From: Actinomadura sp. BRA 177 | GTDB taxonomy: Bacteria; Actinomycetota; Actinomycetes; Streptosporangiales; Streptosporangiaceae | Reading direction: 5' to 3' | NCBI RefSeq assembly: GCF_013372625.1 | Contig: NZ_JABXFD010000583.1 | Location: 1-51,610 of the forward strand | Length of the DNA: 51,610 bases | Shown: positions 15,848-29,745 of the stretch, in pieces | Layout: every line of letters begins with the position of its first letter | How positions within the stretch are numbered: the first letter of the stretch is position 1 | Position numbers and translations under genes: made by a program | The notes under the pieces: model-generated | What the model was told of the DNA's origin: nothing | What the model saw: the letters and a program-made list of their open reading frames with translations, nothing else | Databases searched by the model: none

Positions 15848-18800
15848 CCCGCCCGCGTCCACAGAACGGGCTGCTCACCCCCGGCGTCCGCGCTGCGGCC
15901 CACGCCGAGCACCCCGCCGCCGAATGGCGCGAGCCCGGTGACCTGCTGGTCGCCGTCGCCGCCCAGACCCGTGCCGCCGGGCTTCGCGGCCTTCCAGGCC
16001 GTGCCGTCGGCCGACGTCATCGACACGACGTCGGTCGAGCCGGCCGGGCCAGATGTGGCCGTCGCGGCGAACCCGGACGGAGTCGCCGTCAGCGCGGTCG
16101 TGACGATGTGCGGGTCGCCGCCGGGAACGGGCAGTTCCCGCCACGATGAGCCGCCGTCGGAGGAGACGTACCCGATCCAGTTGGCGCCCTGCTTGGCGGG
16201 GGCGATCCCGGCGGCCACCAGGGTGCCGCCCTTCGCGGTCACGTGGGTCAGATGGCCTTCGATGACGCCGCTCGGCAGCGGCAGCGTCTGCAGCGTCCAG
16301 CGCAGGCCGTCGGACGACGACCACACGGCGGGATGGTTGCCCTTCGCGTCGCGGACACCGCCGACCGCGGTGAATCCTGAACCGGCGCCCGCGACGTCCG
16401 CCATCCAGCGGCCCGCCTTCTGCTCGCCTTCCAGTGCCCGGTCGGTGCCCGAGCCCCGCTCCCAACTCTTCAGATCTGTGGAGAACCAGGTGGCCGCGGA
16501 GGGTCCCTCGGTACCGACCACCACGTATCCGGCTGAACCCGACGCCGCTGCGTTGGTGACCAGCGCTCCCCGCTTGCTTTCCCGGAACGCGACGCCACCG
16601 TCGGCCGCCTGCCAGGTCGCTCCGTCAGCGGACGTGACGACGAGCGGACGTTTGGGCCCGGCCTGGTCATAACCGACCGCCAGCCAGCCTGGCCCGCCTC
16701 CGACGACGTCGGTGAGCCGCTGCGGCCCCGGCCGGGTGAAGGCGGCTCCGAGACCCTGCGCGCTCTTCCAGGAAGCTCCGTCGGCGGAGGTCCAGGCCGC
16801 GGCGTCACCGGACGCGCTGCCCACCGCCACGGCGAGCGAGCCGGACGCCCCGACCGCCTGCACGGTGTGGTCGGGCCGGATCAGGTCGGAGATCTTCGCC
16901 GGGTCGACCGGAACCGCCCGGCCGGCGGAGTCCCAGACGCTCAGCAGCGGGTTCCTGTCGCCGCCGCCGGGTTCATGGCCGACGAGGACCGTCTGGCCCT
17001 CGGCCGGCGCCGCGCCGGCGACCTTGCGGCCCGGCTTCCCGGGCGCGGTCCCGGCCGGCTTCCAGGTCTCGCCGTCCGCGCTCTGTGCCAGCAGTACGTC
17101 CCCGCCGCCCGCCACCAGCACCGTGTACCCCTTGGCGTCGCCGAGGACCTGTCTGGTGTAGTTGTAGCCGGCCATCTCCAGCTTGCCGGCCTCACGCCAG
17201 TCCTTCCCGTCCTTGGAGACGAACGCCTGGCCGTAGGACTTGCCGCCCTTCTTCATCTCCCGGACGGCGAGGAAGCCGGCCTCGCCGCCGCCGACCGTGA
17301 GGCCGCGGCTGCCCTTGGGCACCGGAACATCGGAGACCGCCCACGTCCGGCCGCCGTCCTGTGACCGCCAGACCTTCCGGTACTGCGGCGGCTTCTTGTT
17401 GTCCGGCTTGATGAGCGCTTTGAGCAGTATGGTGTCGCCGCTCGCGGCGGCTTCGATCAGGGAGTACGACGCCTTCTTGACCTCCAGGCCGATCTGGTCG
17501 CCGACCCTGGCCTCCCACTGACGTCCGTCGGCGGATGTCCAGACGACCGCCTTGGCATCGCTGAAATCGCCCTTCGTGGACTTTGCGCCGATGGCGATGA
17601 ATCCCGCGCCTGTGGAGACGACCTGGTTCACCCGGCTGCCGGGCCCGAACACCCGGCCGACGGCGTCGGGCTCCCGCGTCCAGGTCCGCCCGTCGGAACT
17701 CGTCCACACGGCACCGCCGCTCTTACCAGAGCCGATCGCGACCCAGCCCTTGGACGAGCCGCCCACGGACTGGGGCAGCGCGGTGGCGGCTGGGCCGTCC
17801 TCCGGTCCCCCCACCTTCGCGGATGCGAACGTGTGCCCGCCGTCCGTGGAGACCACGAACAGGCCGCGGGACATGCCCACGCCCGTTTCGGAGCCCACCG
17901 CGACGACCGTTGAGCCCGCCGCCGCGATGCCGGTGAACTGCTGGTCGCGGCCGTCGGTGCGGGCCGCGCCCGTCACGGGGAAAGCCGCGCCCGCCAGCTT
18001 GGCGCCGGTCTCGCCGCCGCCATCGTCGTCGCCGAGCAGGCCGGGCACGATGACCGCGCCGGCGGCGGCCAATGCCACGACGGCCACTCCCGCCACGCCG
18101 ATCAGCAGCGGCTTCTTGATGCTCTTGCGGGGCCGCTCGGGCCTGCCCGGGGACGCCGTCCGCCAGGGCTCGTCGAGCATAGGCGGCGGTGCCGGCGGCT
18201 GGGCGGTGTCCTGCGCGGGCTGGGACGAGCCGGGAATCTGCTGCGCCCAGGGGAACGGCTCCGCGGCCGGAGGCGTGCTCGGTGCGCCCGGGACCTGCTG
18301 CGCGTAGGGGAACGGCTCCGCGGCCGGAGGCGCCGGAGCCGGCAGCGCCGGTGTGGGAGGCGCCGGGGCGCCGGGGATCTGCTGCGCGTACGGGAACGGC
18401 TCGTGGGCCGGGGGACTCTGCGCGGGCGGCGCCTGTGCGGCGGGCGGCTGCGGAGGCGCGGCAGGCTGCGGGGCGGGAAGCTGCGGCCGGGGCGGTTCCG
18501 GCACTTGCTGCGCGTACGGGAAGGGCGGAGGCACCGGGATGTCGGTGGACGTGGCCGGGGCGGCGGCCGCGGGAGGGGCGGCGGGTTGCGCCTTGTCCCG
18601 TTCGAACCTGAACTCCATGATGGTGCGGTCGGCCATCACGGCCTCCGCGTCGTCCTCGGGAGCGTTGTTCTCGGGAGCGTCGTCCTCCGCGTCCTGGGCG
18701 GCCGCCGCCGGCGGGTTCTCAGGACGTCCCTTCGCCTCCGCGTCGTCCTCGGGAAGCAGGGGACCGCCGGGTGAGTCCTGGTCGTCCAGCCAACGCGGCG

Positions 18801-18879
18801 GAGGCGGCGCCTGACCTGGATGCCCGGGCTCGGGACGCTCCACCTCGTGGTCGTCATCCGGCTTTCCGGTTGGAGTCAC
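15844..18879 (-). CDS. large membrane-anchored beta-propeller (BNR/sialidase-like) protein
   Basis: 1011 residues from GTG, with GGGGAG 7-8 bases upstream. An acidic N-terminus leads into a Pro/Ala/Gln-rich cytosolic region holding four FPYAQQ/FPWAQQ repeats. One TM helix (about residues 258-280) precedes a long extracytoplasmic domain. That domain has many BNR/Asp-box-like blades (STDGGHTF, SSDGRTW, SADGRQW, SQDGGRTW, SADGETW, SSDGLRW, SSDGGSSW), indicating one or two beta-propellers. Glycosidase active-site residues are not evident, so it is more likely a binding or structural surface protein than a sialidase. It lies convergent with the GT2 gene and upstream of no obvious partner. Confidence 0.8.
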   Translation of the reverse strand: MTPTGKPDDDHEVERPEPGHPGQAPPPPRWLDDQDSPGGPLLPEDDAEAKGRPENPPAAAAQDAEDDAPENNAPEDDAEAVMADRTIMEFRFERDKAQPAAPPAAAAPATSTDIPVPPPFPYAQQVPEPPRPQLPAPQPAAPPQPPAAQAPPAQSPPAHEPFPYAQQIPGAPAPPTPALPAPAPPAAEPFPYAQQVPGAPSTPPAAEPFPWAQQIPGSSQPAQDTAQPPAPPPMLDEPWRTASPGRPERPRKSIKKPLLIGVAGVAVVALAAAGAVIVPGLLGDDDGGGETGAKLAGAAFPVTGAARTDGRDQQFTGIAAAGSTVVAVGSETGVGMSRGLFVVSTDGGHTFASAKVGGPEDGPAATALPQSVGGSSKGWVAIGSGKSGGAVWTSSDGRTWTREPDAVGRVFGPGSRVNQVVSTGAGFIAIGAKSTKGDFSDAKAVVWTSADGRQWEARVGDQIGLEVKKASYSLIEAAASGDTILLKALIKPDNKKPPQYRKVWRSQDGGRTWAVSDVPVPKGSRGLTVGGGEAGFLAVREMKKGGKSYGQAFVSKDGKDWREAGKLEMAGYNYTRQVLGDAKGYTVLVAGGGDVLLAQSADGETWKPAGTAPGKPGRKVAGAAPAEGQTVLVGHEPGGGDRNPLLSVWDSAGRAVPVDPAKISDLIRPDHTVQAVGASGSLAVAVGSASGDAAAWTSADGASWKSAQGLGAAFTRPGPQRLTDVVGGGPGWLAVGYDQAGPKRPLVVTSADGATWQAADGGVAFRESKRGALVTNAAASGSAGYVVVGTEGPSAATWFSTDLKSWERGSGTDRALEGEQKAGRWMADVAGAGSGFTAVGGVRDAKGNHPAVWSSSDGLRWTLQTLPLPSGVIEGHLTHVTAKGGTLVAAGIAPAKQGANWIGYVSSDGGSSWRELPVPGGDPHIVTTALTATPSGFAATATSGPAGSTDVVSMTSADGTAWKAAKPGGTGLGGDGDQQVTGLAPFGGGVLGVGRSADAGGEQPVLWTRAG
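18231..18530 (-). repeat. four in-frame repeats encoding FPYAQQ(V/I)PG
   Basis: Near-identical blocks of about 25-40 bases recur at roughly 18231, 18291, 18373 and 18500. They encode PFPYAQQVPE, PFPYAQQIPGAP, PFPYAQQVPGAP and PFPWAQQIPGSS inside the cytosolic region of the beta-propeller protein. Spacing is irregular and proline-rich. They are coding repeats, plausibly short linear binding motifs. Confidence 0.85.
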
Positions 18880-18970
18880 GCCCGCTCTCCCCGTATCGGC
18901 TCACCCTGCACATCGCCCTGTGTCGCCACAGTCGTCAGCGATGATAGCGGCGCATAAGGGACGGAAACCC

Positions 18971-20464
18971 TCAGCGGCTCCGCCCCGCGGAGGCACAACT
19001 CGCGCCCGCGCAGTGCGTCAGCGCGTACAGCAGGTCCGACAGCCGACGCCGCTGCTGCTCCGGCAGCCTCCCGGCGATGTTGGTCAGCTCGTGCGGGTCC
19101 CGGGCACGGTCGTAGTACTCGCGCTCCCCGTTGGTGTACTCCACGTAGAGCATGTCGTTCGTGCGGAGCGCGTTGTAGGTCGGCGGCGCGCCGGGCGCCG
19201 AATCCTGCCGGTCCGGGTCCTGCGGGGACGGCGCCGGCTTGACGTGCTCGATCAGCGCCGTGTCTCGCCAGTCCGGGGGCGTGGCGCCGCCCAGGAACGG
19301 GGCGAGTGACCGGCCGTCGGTCGCGGGCGGAGGGCGCACGCCGGCGAGCTCCTGGAACGTGGGGGCCAGGTCGGTGTTCTGGGCGATCTCCTCGATCTTG
19401 CGACCGGGCGGAACCCGCGGGCCGGTGACGACGTAGGGCACCCGGACGTCGGTGTCGAACGCGGTCATCTTCCCCCCGGCCAGCCGGTGCTCGCCCAGGT
19501 GAAATCCGTTGTCGGAGCCGAACACCACGTAGGTTTCGCGGTCGATACCGAGTTCCTTCAGCGTCGTCCGGATCCGGCCGATCATCTCGTCCACCGACTG
19601 GACCATGCGGACCCGGTTCCGGAAACCGTTGTCGATGCGGCGGATTCCCGGCTTGAGCAACCTCGGATGCGACCGCAGCCAGGACGGCTTGTCGCGGATG
19701 TCCGGCTCGTTGAACCCCGGTGGCCGGGGAGCCTTCAGAGTGCCGAACATTCCGGCGTGCCTCGGCGCAGGGACGAACGGGCCGTGCGGAGCGAACGTCG
19801 CTATCTCGATGAAGAAAGGCTGCGAGGACGCGCCGGACCTCTTGATGAAGTCGACGCCCTTGTTCGCCAGCACGTCGGTCAGGTAGTCCTCCGGCTTGCC
19901 ACCGTAGTGAACGAGCCGGCCGTTCTCGTTCAAGTTGTAGTTGTACTCCGGGTAGCCGTTGCCGTTGACATACCACTCGCTCCACCCGGGTGGCACGTAC
20001 GGTTTCGTCCCGCCCCGGATGTGGTTCGGCTGGTAGCCGTTCATGTACTTGCCGAGCAGCGCGGTGCGATAGCCCGCCTTCTGCAGGGTCGGCGCGAACG
20101 AGTGCTGCTCACCGCCGTTCTTCTTGAACACCTCGTAGCCGCCGTTGGGCGGGAAGTTGGTGCGGACGCCCGTGTTGTGCGGGTACTGGCCGGTGAAGAT
20201 CGTGGCGCGGGAGGTGCAGCACAGCGAGTCCGCCATGATGAAGTTGCGGAACGTCAGCCCGTCCCGCTGCATCTGGAGAACCTGCGGCATGTGCGCGACC
20301 AGGTTCCAGGAGAGGTCGTCGGTCAGGACGAAGACGATGTTCGGCCTCTTCGGGGCCTTGCTCGCCTTCGCGTCGGAGTGCTCGCCCTGCTGGAGGCTGC
20401 AACCGCTCAGGCCGAGCGCGGCGAACAGGCACAGGACGGCGGCCAGCCGCCGATGTCGGATCAA
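18971..20464 (-). CDS. lipoprotein sulfatase
   Basis: 497 residues if begun at the TTG at 20462-20464, which has GGAGGGG about 10 bases upstream and yields a clean lipoprotein signal (IRHRRLAAVLCL...ALGLSGC, lipid-modified Cys about 22). A TTG 36 bases upstream has no ribosome site. Motifs of type I sulfatases: IVFVLTDDLSW (metal Asp pair), SLCCTSRATIFTGQ with the formylglycine Cys at about 82, LLGKYMNGY, TFAPHGPF, and GSDNGFHLGEHRL. Thr occupies the usual Pro/Ser/Ala position of the maturation signal, a variant I believe occurs in relatives. Surface-anchored hydrolysis of sulfate esters is expected. It lies upstream of the beta-propeller gene in the same direction. Confidence 0.85.
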   Translation of the reverse strand: MIRHRRLAAVLCLFAALGLSGCSLQQGEHSDAKASKAPKRPNIVFVLTDDLSWNLVAHMPQVLQMQRDGLTFRNFIMADSLCCTSRATIFTGQYPHNTGVRTNFPPNGGYEVFKKNGGEQHSFAPTLQKAGYRTALLGKYMNGYQPNHIRGGTKPYVPPGWSEWYVNGNGYPEYNYNLNENGRLVHYGGKPEDYLTDVLANKGVDFIKRSGASSQPFFIEIATFAPHGPFVPAPRHAGMFGTLKAPRPPGFNEPDIRDKPSWLRSHPRLLKPGIRRIDNGFRNRVRMVQSVDEMIGRIRTTLKELGIDRETYVVFGSDNGFHLGEHRLAGGKMTAFDTDVRVPYVVTGPRVPPGRKIEEIAQNTDLAPTFQELAGVRPPPATDGRSLAPFLGGATPPDWRDTALIEHVKPAPSPQDPDRQDSAPGAPPTYNALRTNDMLYVEYTNGEREYYDRARDPHELTNIAGRLPEQQRRRLSDLLYALTHCAGASCASAGRSR

Positions 20465-20565
20465 GGTCCGTGTCCCCTCCGTGATGCGGTTGCCGGGCAA
20501 AGCGTAACGATCCGGACGACGGTCCGCGTATTCGGGACGATTGGCCGTTCCACCCGGTTGTTGGG

Positions 20566-22038
20566 ATGATGCGGGATGCCATGAGGAGAAGGGGCGGGGA
20601 TCCGCGGGCGCTCTCGCCCCTGGTGCCGCTGGTCGCGGGCGCCGCGATCAGCGCGGCGATCGCGCTGGTCATCGGGCTCGTCGTCGCCTGGGTGCCGTCC
20701 GCGCGGGGCACGGACGCGCGCGGCGCCGACCGGGGCCCGGAGCCGCCGGTGCCGAGCCCCGCCGGTTCTCCCGTGCCGATCGACCCACCGGGCTACTCGC
20801 CGGTCAAGCCGGTGATCGACGGGTCGTTCGCCGACCCGGCCGTGATCGAGGCGGCCGGGACGTACTACGCCTACGGAACCAACAACGCGGACGCGACCAT
20901 GCCCGTCGCGACGGCTCCGATGCCGACCGGGCCGTGGCGGACGTCACCCGGCGACGGCCTCGCCCGGCTCCCGGCATGGGCCGCCGAGGGACGGACGTGG
21001 GCGCCGGAGGTCGTCCCACCGCAGGGCGGGTCCCGCTCCTACGTGCTGTACTTCTCCGCCCGCCGCAAGGACGGCGACGAACAGTGCATCGGGACCGCGA
21101 CGGCGTCCTCGCCCGCCGGTCCGTTCGTCCCGCTGGAGGACGGGCCGCTGGTGTGCCCGCTGGACCTGGGCGGCGCCATCGACGCGGCCTCCTACATCGA
21201 GACCGACGGCACGCGCTACCTGCTCTACAAGAGCGACGAGCAGAAGACGGCGGCGATCTACCTGGTCCGGCTGAGCCCGGACGGCCTGCGGCTCGCGGGC
21301 ACGCCGAAGCGGATCATGGGCCGCGGCGCGGACGAGCCGGTGCTGGTCGAGGCGCCCGAGCTCATCAGGCGCGGGAACGAGTACGTGCTGCTCTACTCGG
21401 CGGGCTGGTACTTCGAGGCGGCCTACCAGACCCGTTACGCGGTGGCGCCGTCCATCGAGGGGCCGTATGAGAAGGCGGGTCCGCTGCAGTCCACCGCCCT
21501 GTACGGTGGAGCGGTCGAGGGGCCGGGGAGCGTGGACGCCTTCAGCGACCAGACCGGCGACTATCTGGCCTTCCACGGGATCCTCGACCACCACGGCGGT
21601 TCCCGGGTGACCCGCGGCATGTACGTCGCCCGGCTCGGCTGGGACGGTGCCCGTCCCGTCGTCCGGGGCGTCCCGGTGCGCTACGAGGCCGAGCGCGGAC
21701 GGCTGAACGGCTGCGTCTTCGCGCTGGACCGTCCTCACGCGTCCGGCGGCCAGGCCTTCGGCCCGTTCGCCCGCGGTGACTGTCGCGTGGACGTGCCCGT
21801 CTTCGCGCCGGCCGCCGGCGAGTACTCGATCCGGGTGCGCTACGCGAATCGTGCAGGCGGCGACTCCGACCTGGAACTGTCGGTGGACGGGCACGCCGCG
21901 GCGTCCGCGCGGCTGCACGCCACGAAGGGCGACGGCTGGACGTCCGTCACCGCCAAGGTCGAACTGGCAGCCGGATGGAACACGCTCGGTCTGCGCAGCC
22001 CCGGTCGGGCAGAGATCGACTACCTGGACCTCCGGTAG
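20566..22038 (+). CDS. GH43-like glycoside hydrolase with C-terminal carbohydrate-binding module
   Basis: 490 residues from ATG at 20566; an in-frame ATG at 20581 is equally plausible. An N-terminal signal anchor (about residues 20-45) and a Pro-rich linker precede a five-bladed propeller of the GH43 type. DGSFADPAVIE has the catalytic base Asp, GGAIDAASYIETDG has the pKa-modulating Asp, and LVEAPELIRRG has the acid Glu. The C-terminal region from about residue 370 (RYEAERGRLNG ... IDYLDLR) is a CBM6/35-like beta-sandwich. It is probably an extracellular arabinanase or galactosidase acting on furanose glycans. It is divergent from the sulfatase. Confidence 0.8.
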   Translation: MMRDAMRRRGGDPRALSPLVPLVAGAAISAAIALVIGLVVAWVPSARGTDARGADRGPEPPVPSPAGSPVPIDPPGYSPVKPVIDGSFADPAVIEAAGTYYAYGTNNADATMPVATAPMPTGPWRTSPGDGLARLPAWAAEGRTWAPEVVPPQGGSRSYVLYFSARRKDGDEQCIGTATASSPAGPFVPLEDGPLVCPLDLGGAIDAASYIETDGTRYLLYKSDEQKTAAIYLVRLSPDGLRLAGTPKRIMGRGADEPVLVEAPELIRRGNEYVLLYSAGWYFEAAYQTRYAVAPSIEGPYEKAGPLQSTALYGGAVEGPGSVDAFSDQTGDYLAFHGILDHHGGSRVTRGMYVARLGWDGARPVVRGVPVRYEAERGRLNGCVFALDRPHASGGQAFGPFARGDCRVDVPVFAPAAGEYSIRVRYANRAGGDSDLELSVDGHAAASARLHATKGDGWTSVTAKVELAAGWNTLGLRSPGRAEIDYLDLR

Positions 22039-22071
22039 AGGCCCGCCCGCGGGCATCGCGCGGCGCCGCCG

Positions 22072-23034
22072 TCATCGCGTGGGGACCTCGACGCCGACCT
22101 CCCGCAGCAACACCGCGGTGGGCGTCGGCCTGCCGGACAGACCCGCCCTGATCCCGCGGACCATCGCGCGGCGCAGCACCGTCCGGTCCGAGGATCCGGC
22201 AAAGGTGCGGGACCAGCGGCGCAGCGTGGAACCCGCGTACAGCACGCGCTCCGCCGGTGCCAGGCCGGGGCTGCCGGTGAACAGCCAGATCTTGTTGCGG
22301 ACCTCGTAGTAGAAGCGGTCGCCCGGGTCGGCGTCCGCACCTCCGAAGTCCTTCGTCTTGTGGACGACGACACTGTCCGGGCACAGCAGCCCCCGGTGCC
22401 CGCGCAGCAGCCGGGTGGTGAACTCGAAGTCGTCGTTCCACAGGAAGTAGTCGGCGACCGGCAGCCCGCGTTGGCGCACCGTCGCGGCGTCCACCAGCAC
22501 GGACACGAACGACGCGGAGCGGATCGGCACGCATCCCGCCGCATCGGCGATCCGCGACTCGGCGGCGGTCGCGCGCGGCTTGGCGCGCGGCGTGTTCATC
22601 GGATGGTCGCGGCCGTCGGTCCACACGACCCGGCTGGCCAGCAGCGCCGGCGGGCCGCCCTGCCCGGCGGCCCGTTCCCAGGCGGCCAGCAGTTCCCGCA
22701 GCGCGCCGGGCTCGGGCACGGTGTCGTCGTCCAGCAGCCACAGCAGGCCGGGGTCCCCGGCCAGCGCCCGTGCCATCCCGGCGCTGAACCCGCCCGCTCC
22801 GCCGATGTTCCTGGGCAACTCCAGCAGGTCGACGTCCGGGAACCGATCGCGGACCATCGCGGCGGTGCCGTCGCCGGACGCGTTGTCGACGACGATGACA
22901 CGGTCGGGGGGACGTCGCTGCCCGGCCAGAGCCGTCAGCGCCTCGGTCAGGAGCTCTCGCCGGTTGAACGTGACGACGACCGCCGTGACGGACGTGACGG
23001 CCGCGGCGTCGCCCGCGGGGCTCCGCGGGCTCAT
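22072..23034 (-). CDS. GlfT1-like galactofuranosyltransferase (GT2)
   Basis: 320 residues, GT-A fold. AVVVTFNRRELL begins the Rossmann part, VIVVDNASGDGTA follows, then WLLDDDTVPEPG with the metal-binding DDD at 102-104, and FLWNDDFEF at about 198-206. LPRNIGGAGGF is typical of the galactofuranosyl transferases that start galactan synthesis (GlfT1 class in mycobacteria). Its start codon overlaps the stop of the sulfotransferase-like gene upstream (ATGA), placing it third in a leftward operon. It probably primes the galactan that the GlfT2-like enzyme at 26890 elongates. Rhamnosyl transferases share this pattern, so GlfT1 is the best fit, not proven. Confidence 0.75.
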   Translation of the reverse strand: MSPRSPAGDAAAVTSVTAVVVTFNRRELLTEALTALAGQRRPPDRVIVVDNASGDGTAAMVRDRFPDVDLLELPRNIGGAGGFSAGMARALAGDPGLLWLLDDDTVPEPGALRELLAAWERAAGQGGPPALLASRVVWTDGRDHPMNTPRAKPRATAAESRIADAAGCVPIRSASFVSVLVDAATVRQRGLPVADYFLWNDDFEFTTRLLRGHRGLLCPDSVVVHKTKDFGGADADPGDRFYYEVRNKIWLFTGSPGLAPAERVLYAGSTLRRWSRTFAGSSDRTVLRRAMVRGIRAGLSGRPTPTAVLLREVGVEVPTR

Positions 23035-24221
23035 GACCCGCGCTTGCCGGTGGCGCGGCGGGCGGCCCGCTGCAGTCCGGTCGACGGGGACGCGGCGGTC
23101 TCCAGCAGCCGGTCCAGGTTGTCCCGGACGTCCCCGAGCTGCCCGTGCAGGTGCGCGATGCCGATCCGGTCGCGCACCGTGTTCAAGCGCTCCAGCAGGT
23201 GCGCGGCGACGCCGATGGACGCGGCCGCGACCTCGTCGTCCGGCACCTCATCGGGCAGCGCGGTCGCCGCGGCGTCCCAGGGCGCAGTCAGCTCGTCCAG
23301 GTCGCCGGTCACCCGGTACCCGGCGGCGCGCACCGAGGCGGCGAGCTCCCGGCCACGTTCGCCCACCCACTCGGCGTGCCGGGCCGGCAGGCCCATGGGA
23401 GCGCGGCCCGTGGCTTCGCTGCCGACGGTGAGGCCATGCCCGACGAGGTGGTCGCGGACCACGCGCTCGTAGTCGCTGCCCAGCGCGGTGCCGAGCCTGC
23501 CGTTCAACCGGCGCAGGACCTCCACCTCGATCGCCGGCATGGGCGGCTCCTCCGCGATGCCCCCGACGTCGCAGGTAGCGGAGTCGATGCCGGTCACGGC
23601 GCAGAAACGCGCCCACAGCACGCCGGGGTCCCCGTCCGGTGGGGGCAGCGTCAGTACGTGGACGCGGTCCGGCGGCACCGCGGACTCCCAGATCTTCAGG
23701 ACCCGCACCGGGTCGTGCAGCCCCCAGAACATCTCCCCGTACGGCTTCGGCGCGTCGATGCCGAGCGTGACCAGGTCGTCCACGAAGCGCTCGAACGGGA
23801 CGGTGTGGTTGTGCCGGATCTGTTCCTGCCAGTCGCAGATGAGCTGCCAGCCCAAGCCGCGGGTCGCGAACACGACGTGTACCTCGGCGGGTTCCAGAGC
23901 CGCCACGGCCCGCCGCGCCTGCGGCTCGTCCGCGCCGCCCAGCAGCCCCTGGGAGAAGACGGCGGTGTGCCCGTCCCAGTCGCGGACGCGCCGCGCCACA
24001 CCGTCCCAGGCACCGTCCCAGGCCGGGTCGCGGCGGCCGCCCCAGCTCATCTCCCGCAGGTCCATCACCGCGCCGAAGTGCTGCATCGGGCTGGTGAGCG
24101 GGTAGCAGACGCCGGCGTCGCCGAGGCGCCGCCGGTTGTGCCACAGCGCCCGCTGCAGGAACGCGTCGCCGGCGGTGGGCGCCCCGACGTGCAGGTAGAC
24201 GGTCTTGACCCGGTCCTCCAT
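23031..24221 (-). CDS. sulfotransferase-like protein, degenerate PAPS loop
   Basis: 396 residues, homologous along its length to the neighbouring 436-residue protein. The 5'-phosphosulfate loop position reads HVGAPTAGDAFLQ (residues 11-23), where the neighbour has [13 protein letters not shown]. The Lys and a Thr usually needed to hold PAPS are replaced by Thr and Asp. The 3'-phosphate region (VVFATRGLGWQL, then DWQEQIRHNH) is kept. The C-terminus is helical. The copy may be inactive and act as a partner, or bind another donor. It lies in an operon with the other sulfotransferase-like gene (7-base gap) and GlfT1-like gene (4-base overlap). Confidence 0.7.
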   Translation of the reverse strand: MEDRVKTVYLHVGAPTAGDAFLQRALWHNRRRLGDAGVCYPLTSPMQHFGAVMDLREMSWGGRRDPAWDGAWDGVARRVRDWDGHTAVFSQGLLGGADEPQARRAVAALEPAEVHVVFATRGLGWQLICDWQEQIRHNHTVPFERFVDDLVTLGIDAPKPYGEMFWGLHDPVRVLKIWESAVPPDRVHVLTLPPPDGDPGVLWARFCAVTGIDSATCDVGGIAEEPPMPAIEVEVLRRLNGRLGTALGSDYERVVRDHLVGHGLTVGSEATGRAPMGLPARHAEWVGERGRELAASVRAAGYRVTGDLDELTAPWDAAATALPDEVPDDEVAAASIGVAAHLLERLNTVRDRIGIAHLHGQLGDVRDNLDRLLETAASPSTGLQRAARRATGKRGS

Positions 24222-24228
24222 CGACGGG

Positions 24229-28859
<4,631 letters not shown>

Positions 28860-28863
<4 letters not shown>

Positions 28864-29741
28864 GCGGGCAGGCGGTCCCGGTGTACGAGGGCGTCCTTCC
28901 ACCGCTCGTCCCGCCGGGTACTGGCGGCGGACTGCGGCACGTCCTCAGGGACCGCTACCTGCTGCGCCTGCTCGTGCGGCGGGAGCTGAAGGCGCGCTAC
29001 AAGGGGTCGCTGCTCGGTCTCGGCTGGTCCTACGTGCGTCCGGCCGTGCACTTCTCCGTCTATTTCTTCGTGGTCGGCGTGTTCCTCGGGATGGACCGCC
29101 ACGTCGAGCACTTCCCGATCTACCTGTTCTCCGGCATGGTGCTGGTGAACCTGTTCAACGAGACCCTTCACTCGTGCACCCGCTCGGTCACCGGCAACGG
29201 CCCGCTGATCAAGAAGGTGTTCCTGCCGCGCGAGCTGTTCCCGGCCGCGTCGCTGCTGGTGTCGCTGGTGCACTTCCTGCCGGGGTTCGGGATCATGCTG
29301 GCCGGCGCGCTGACGTACGGCTGGCGCCCGTCGCCCGTGGGACTGCTCGCCGCGGCGCTCGGCTTCGTCCTCATCATCGTCCTCGGGCTGGGGCTCGGGC
29401 TGCTGTGCGCCGCGATCAACGTCTTCTTCCGCGACCTGGAGCAGGTCGTGGACATCATGGTGATCGTCATCACCTGGTCGGTGCCGATGATCTATCCGTG
29501 GTGGCACGTCCGGGACGAGGCGCCGGGCTGGGTGCTGGACGTGTACCTGGCCAATCCGCTGGTGTCCGCGGTCAGCCTCTTCCAGCGCGCGTTCTGGTTC
29601 CCGGGGACGGGGGGCGACTTCGCCTTCCCGCCGGACCTGTACGGCCGCGCCGCGATCTCCCTGGCGGTGTCCGGGCTCGTGCTGCTGGCCGGCAGCCTGG
29701 TGTTCGCGCGTGCCCAGCAGCGATTCGCCCAGGAGTTGTAG
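28860..29741 (+). CDS. wzm: polysaccharide ABC exporter permease (Wzm-like)
   Basis: 293 residues from the ATG overlapping the GlfT2-like stop. It has six hydrophobic segments of the ABC-2 type (around residues 60-80, 85-105, 130-160, 170-190, 195-215, 262-285). Before them is the amphipathic N-terminal region with LLVRRELKARYKGSLLG, typical of Wzm/RfbD permeases, and VFLPRELFP on the first cytosolic loop. It forms the membrane channel that exports lipid-linked galactan, together with the next ATPase. It belongs to the Rv3783-type permease class of arabinogalactan loci. Confidence 0.9.
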
Positions 29742-29745
29742 CGAC

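Noticed and set aside
18231..18530. Regularly spaced near-identical repeats resembling a CRISPR array
   Set aside because: Spacing is irregular, there are only four units, and all lie in frame in a proline-rich coding region (FPYAQQ).
15844..18879. Sialidase assignment for the BNR-repeat protein
   Set aside because: Asp boxes are present but the catalytic Arg triad and the RIP motif are not evident.
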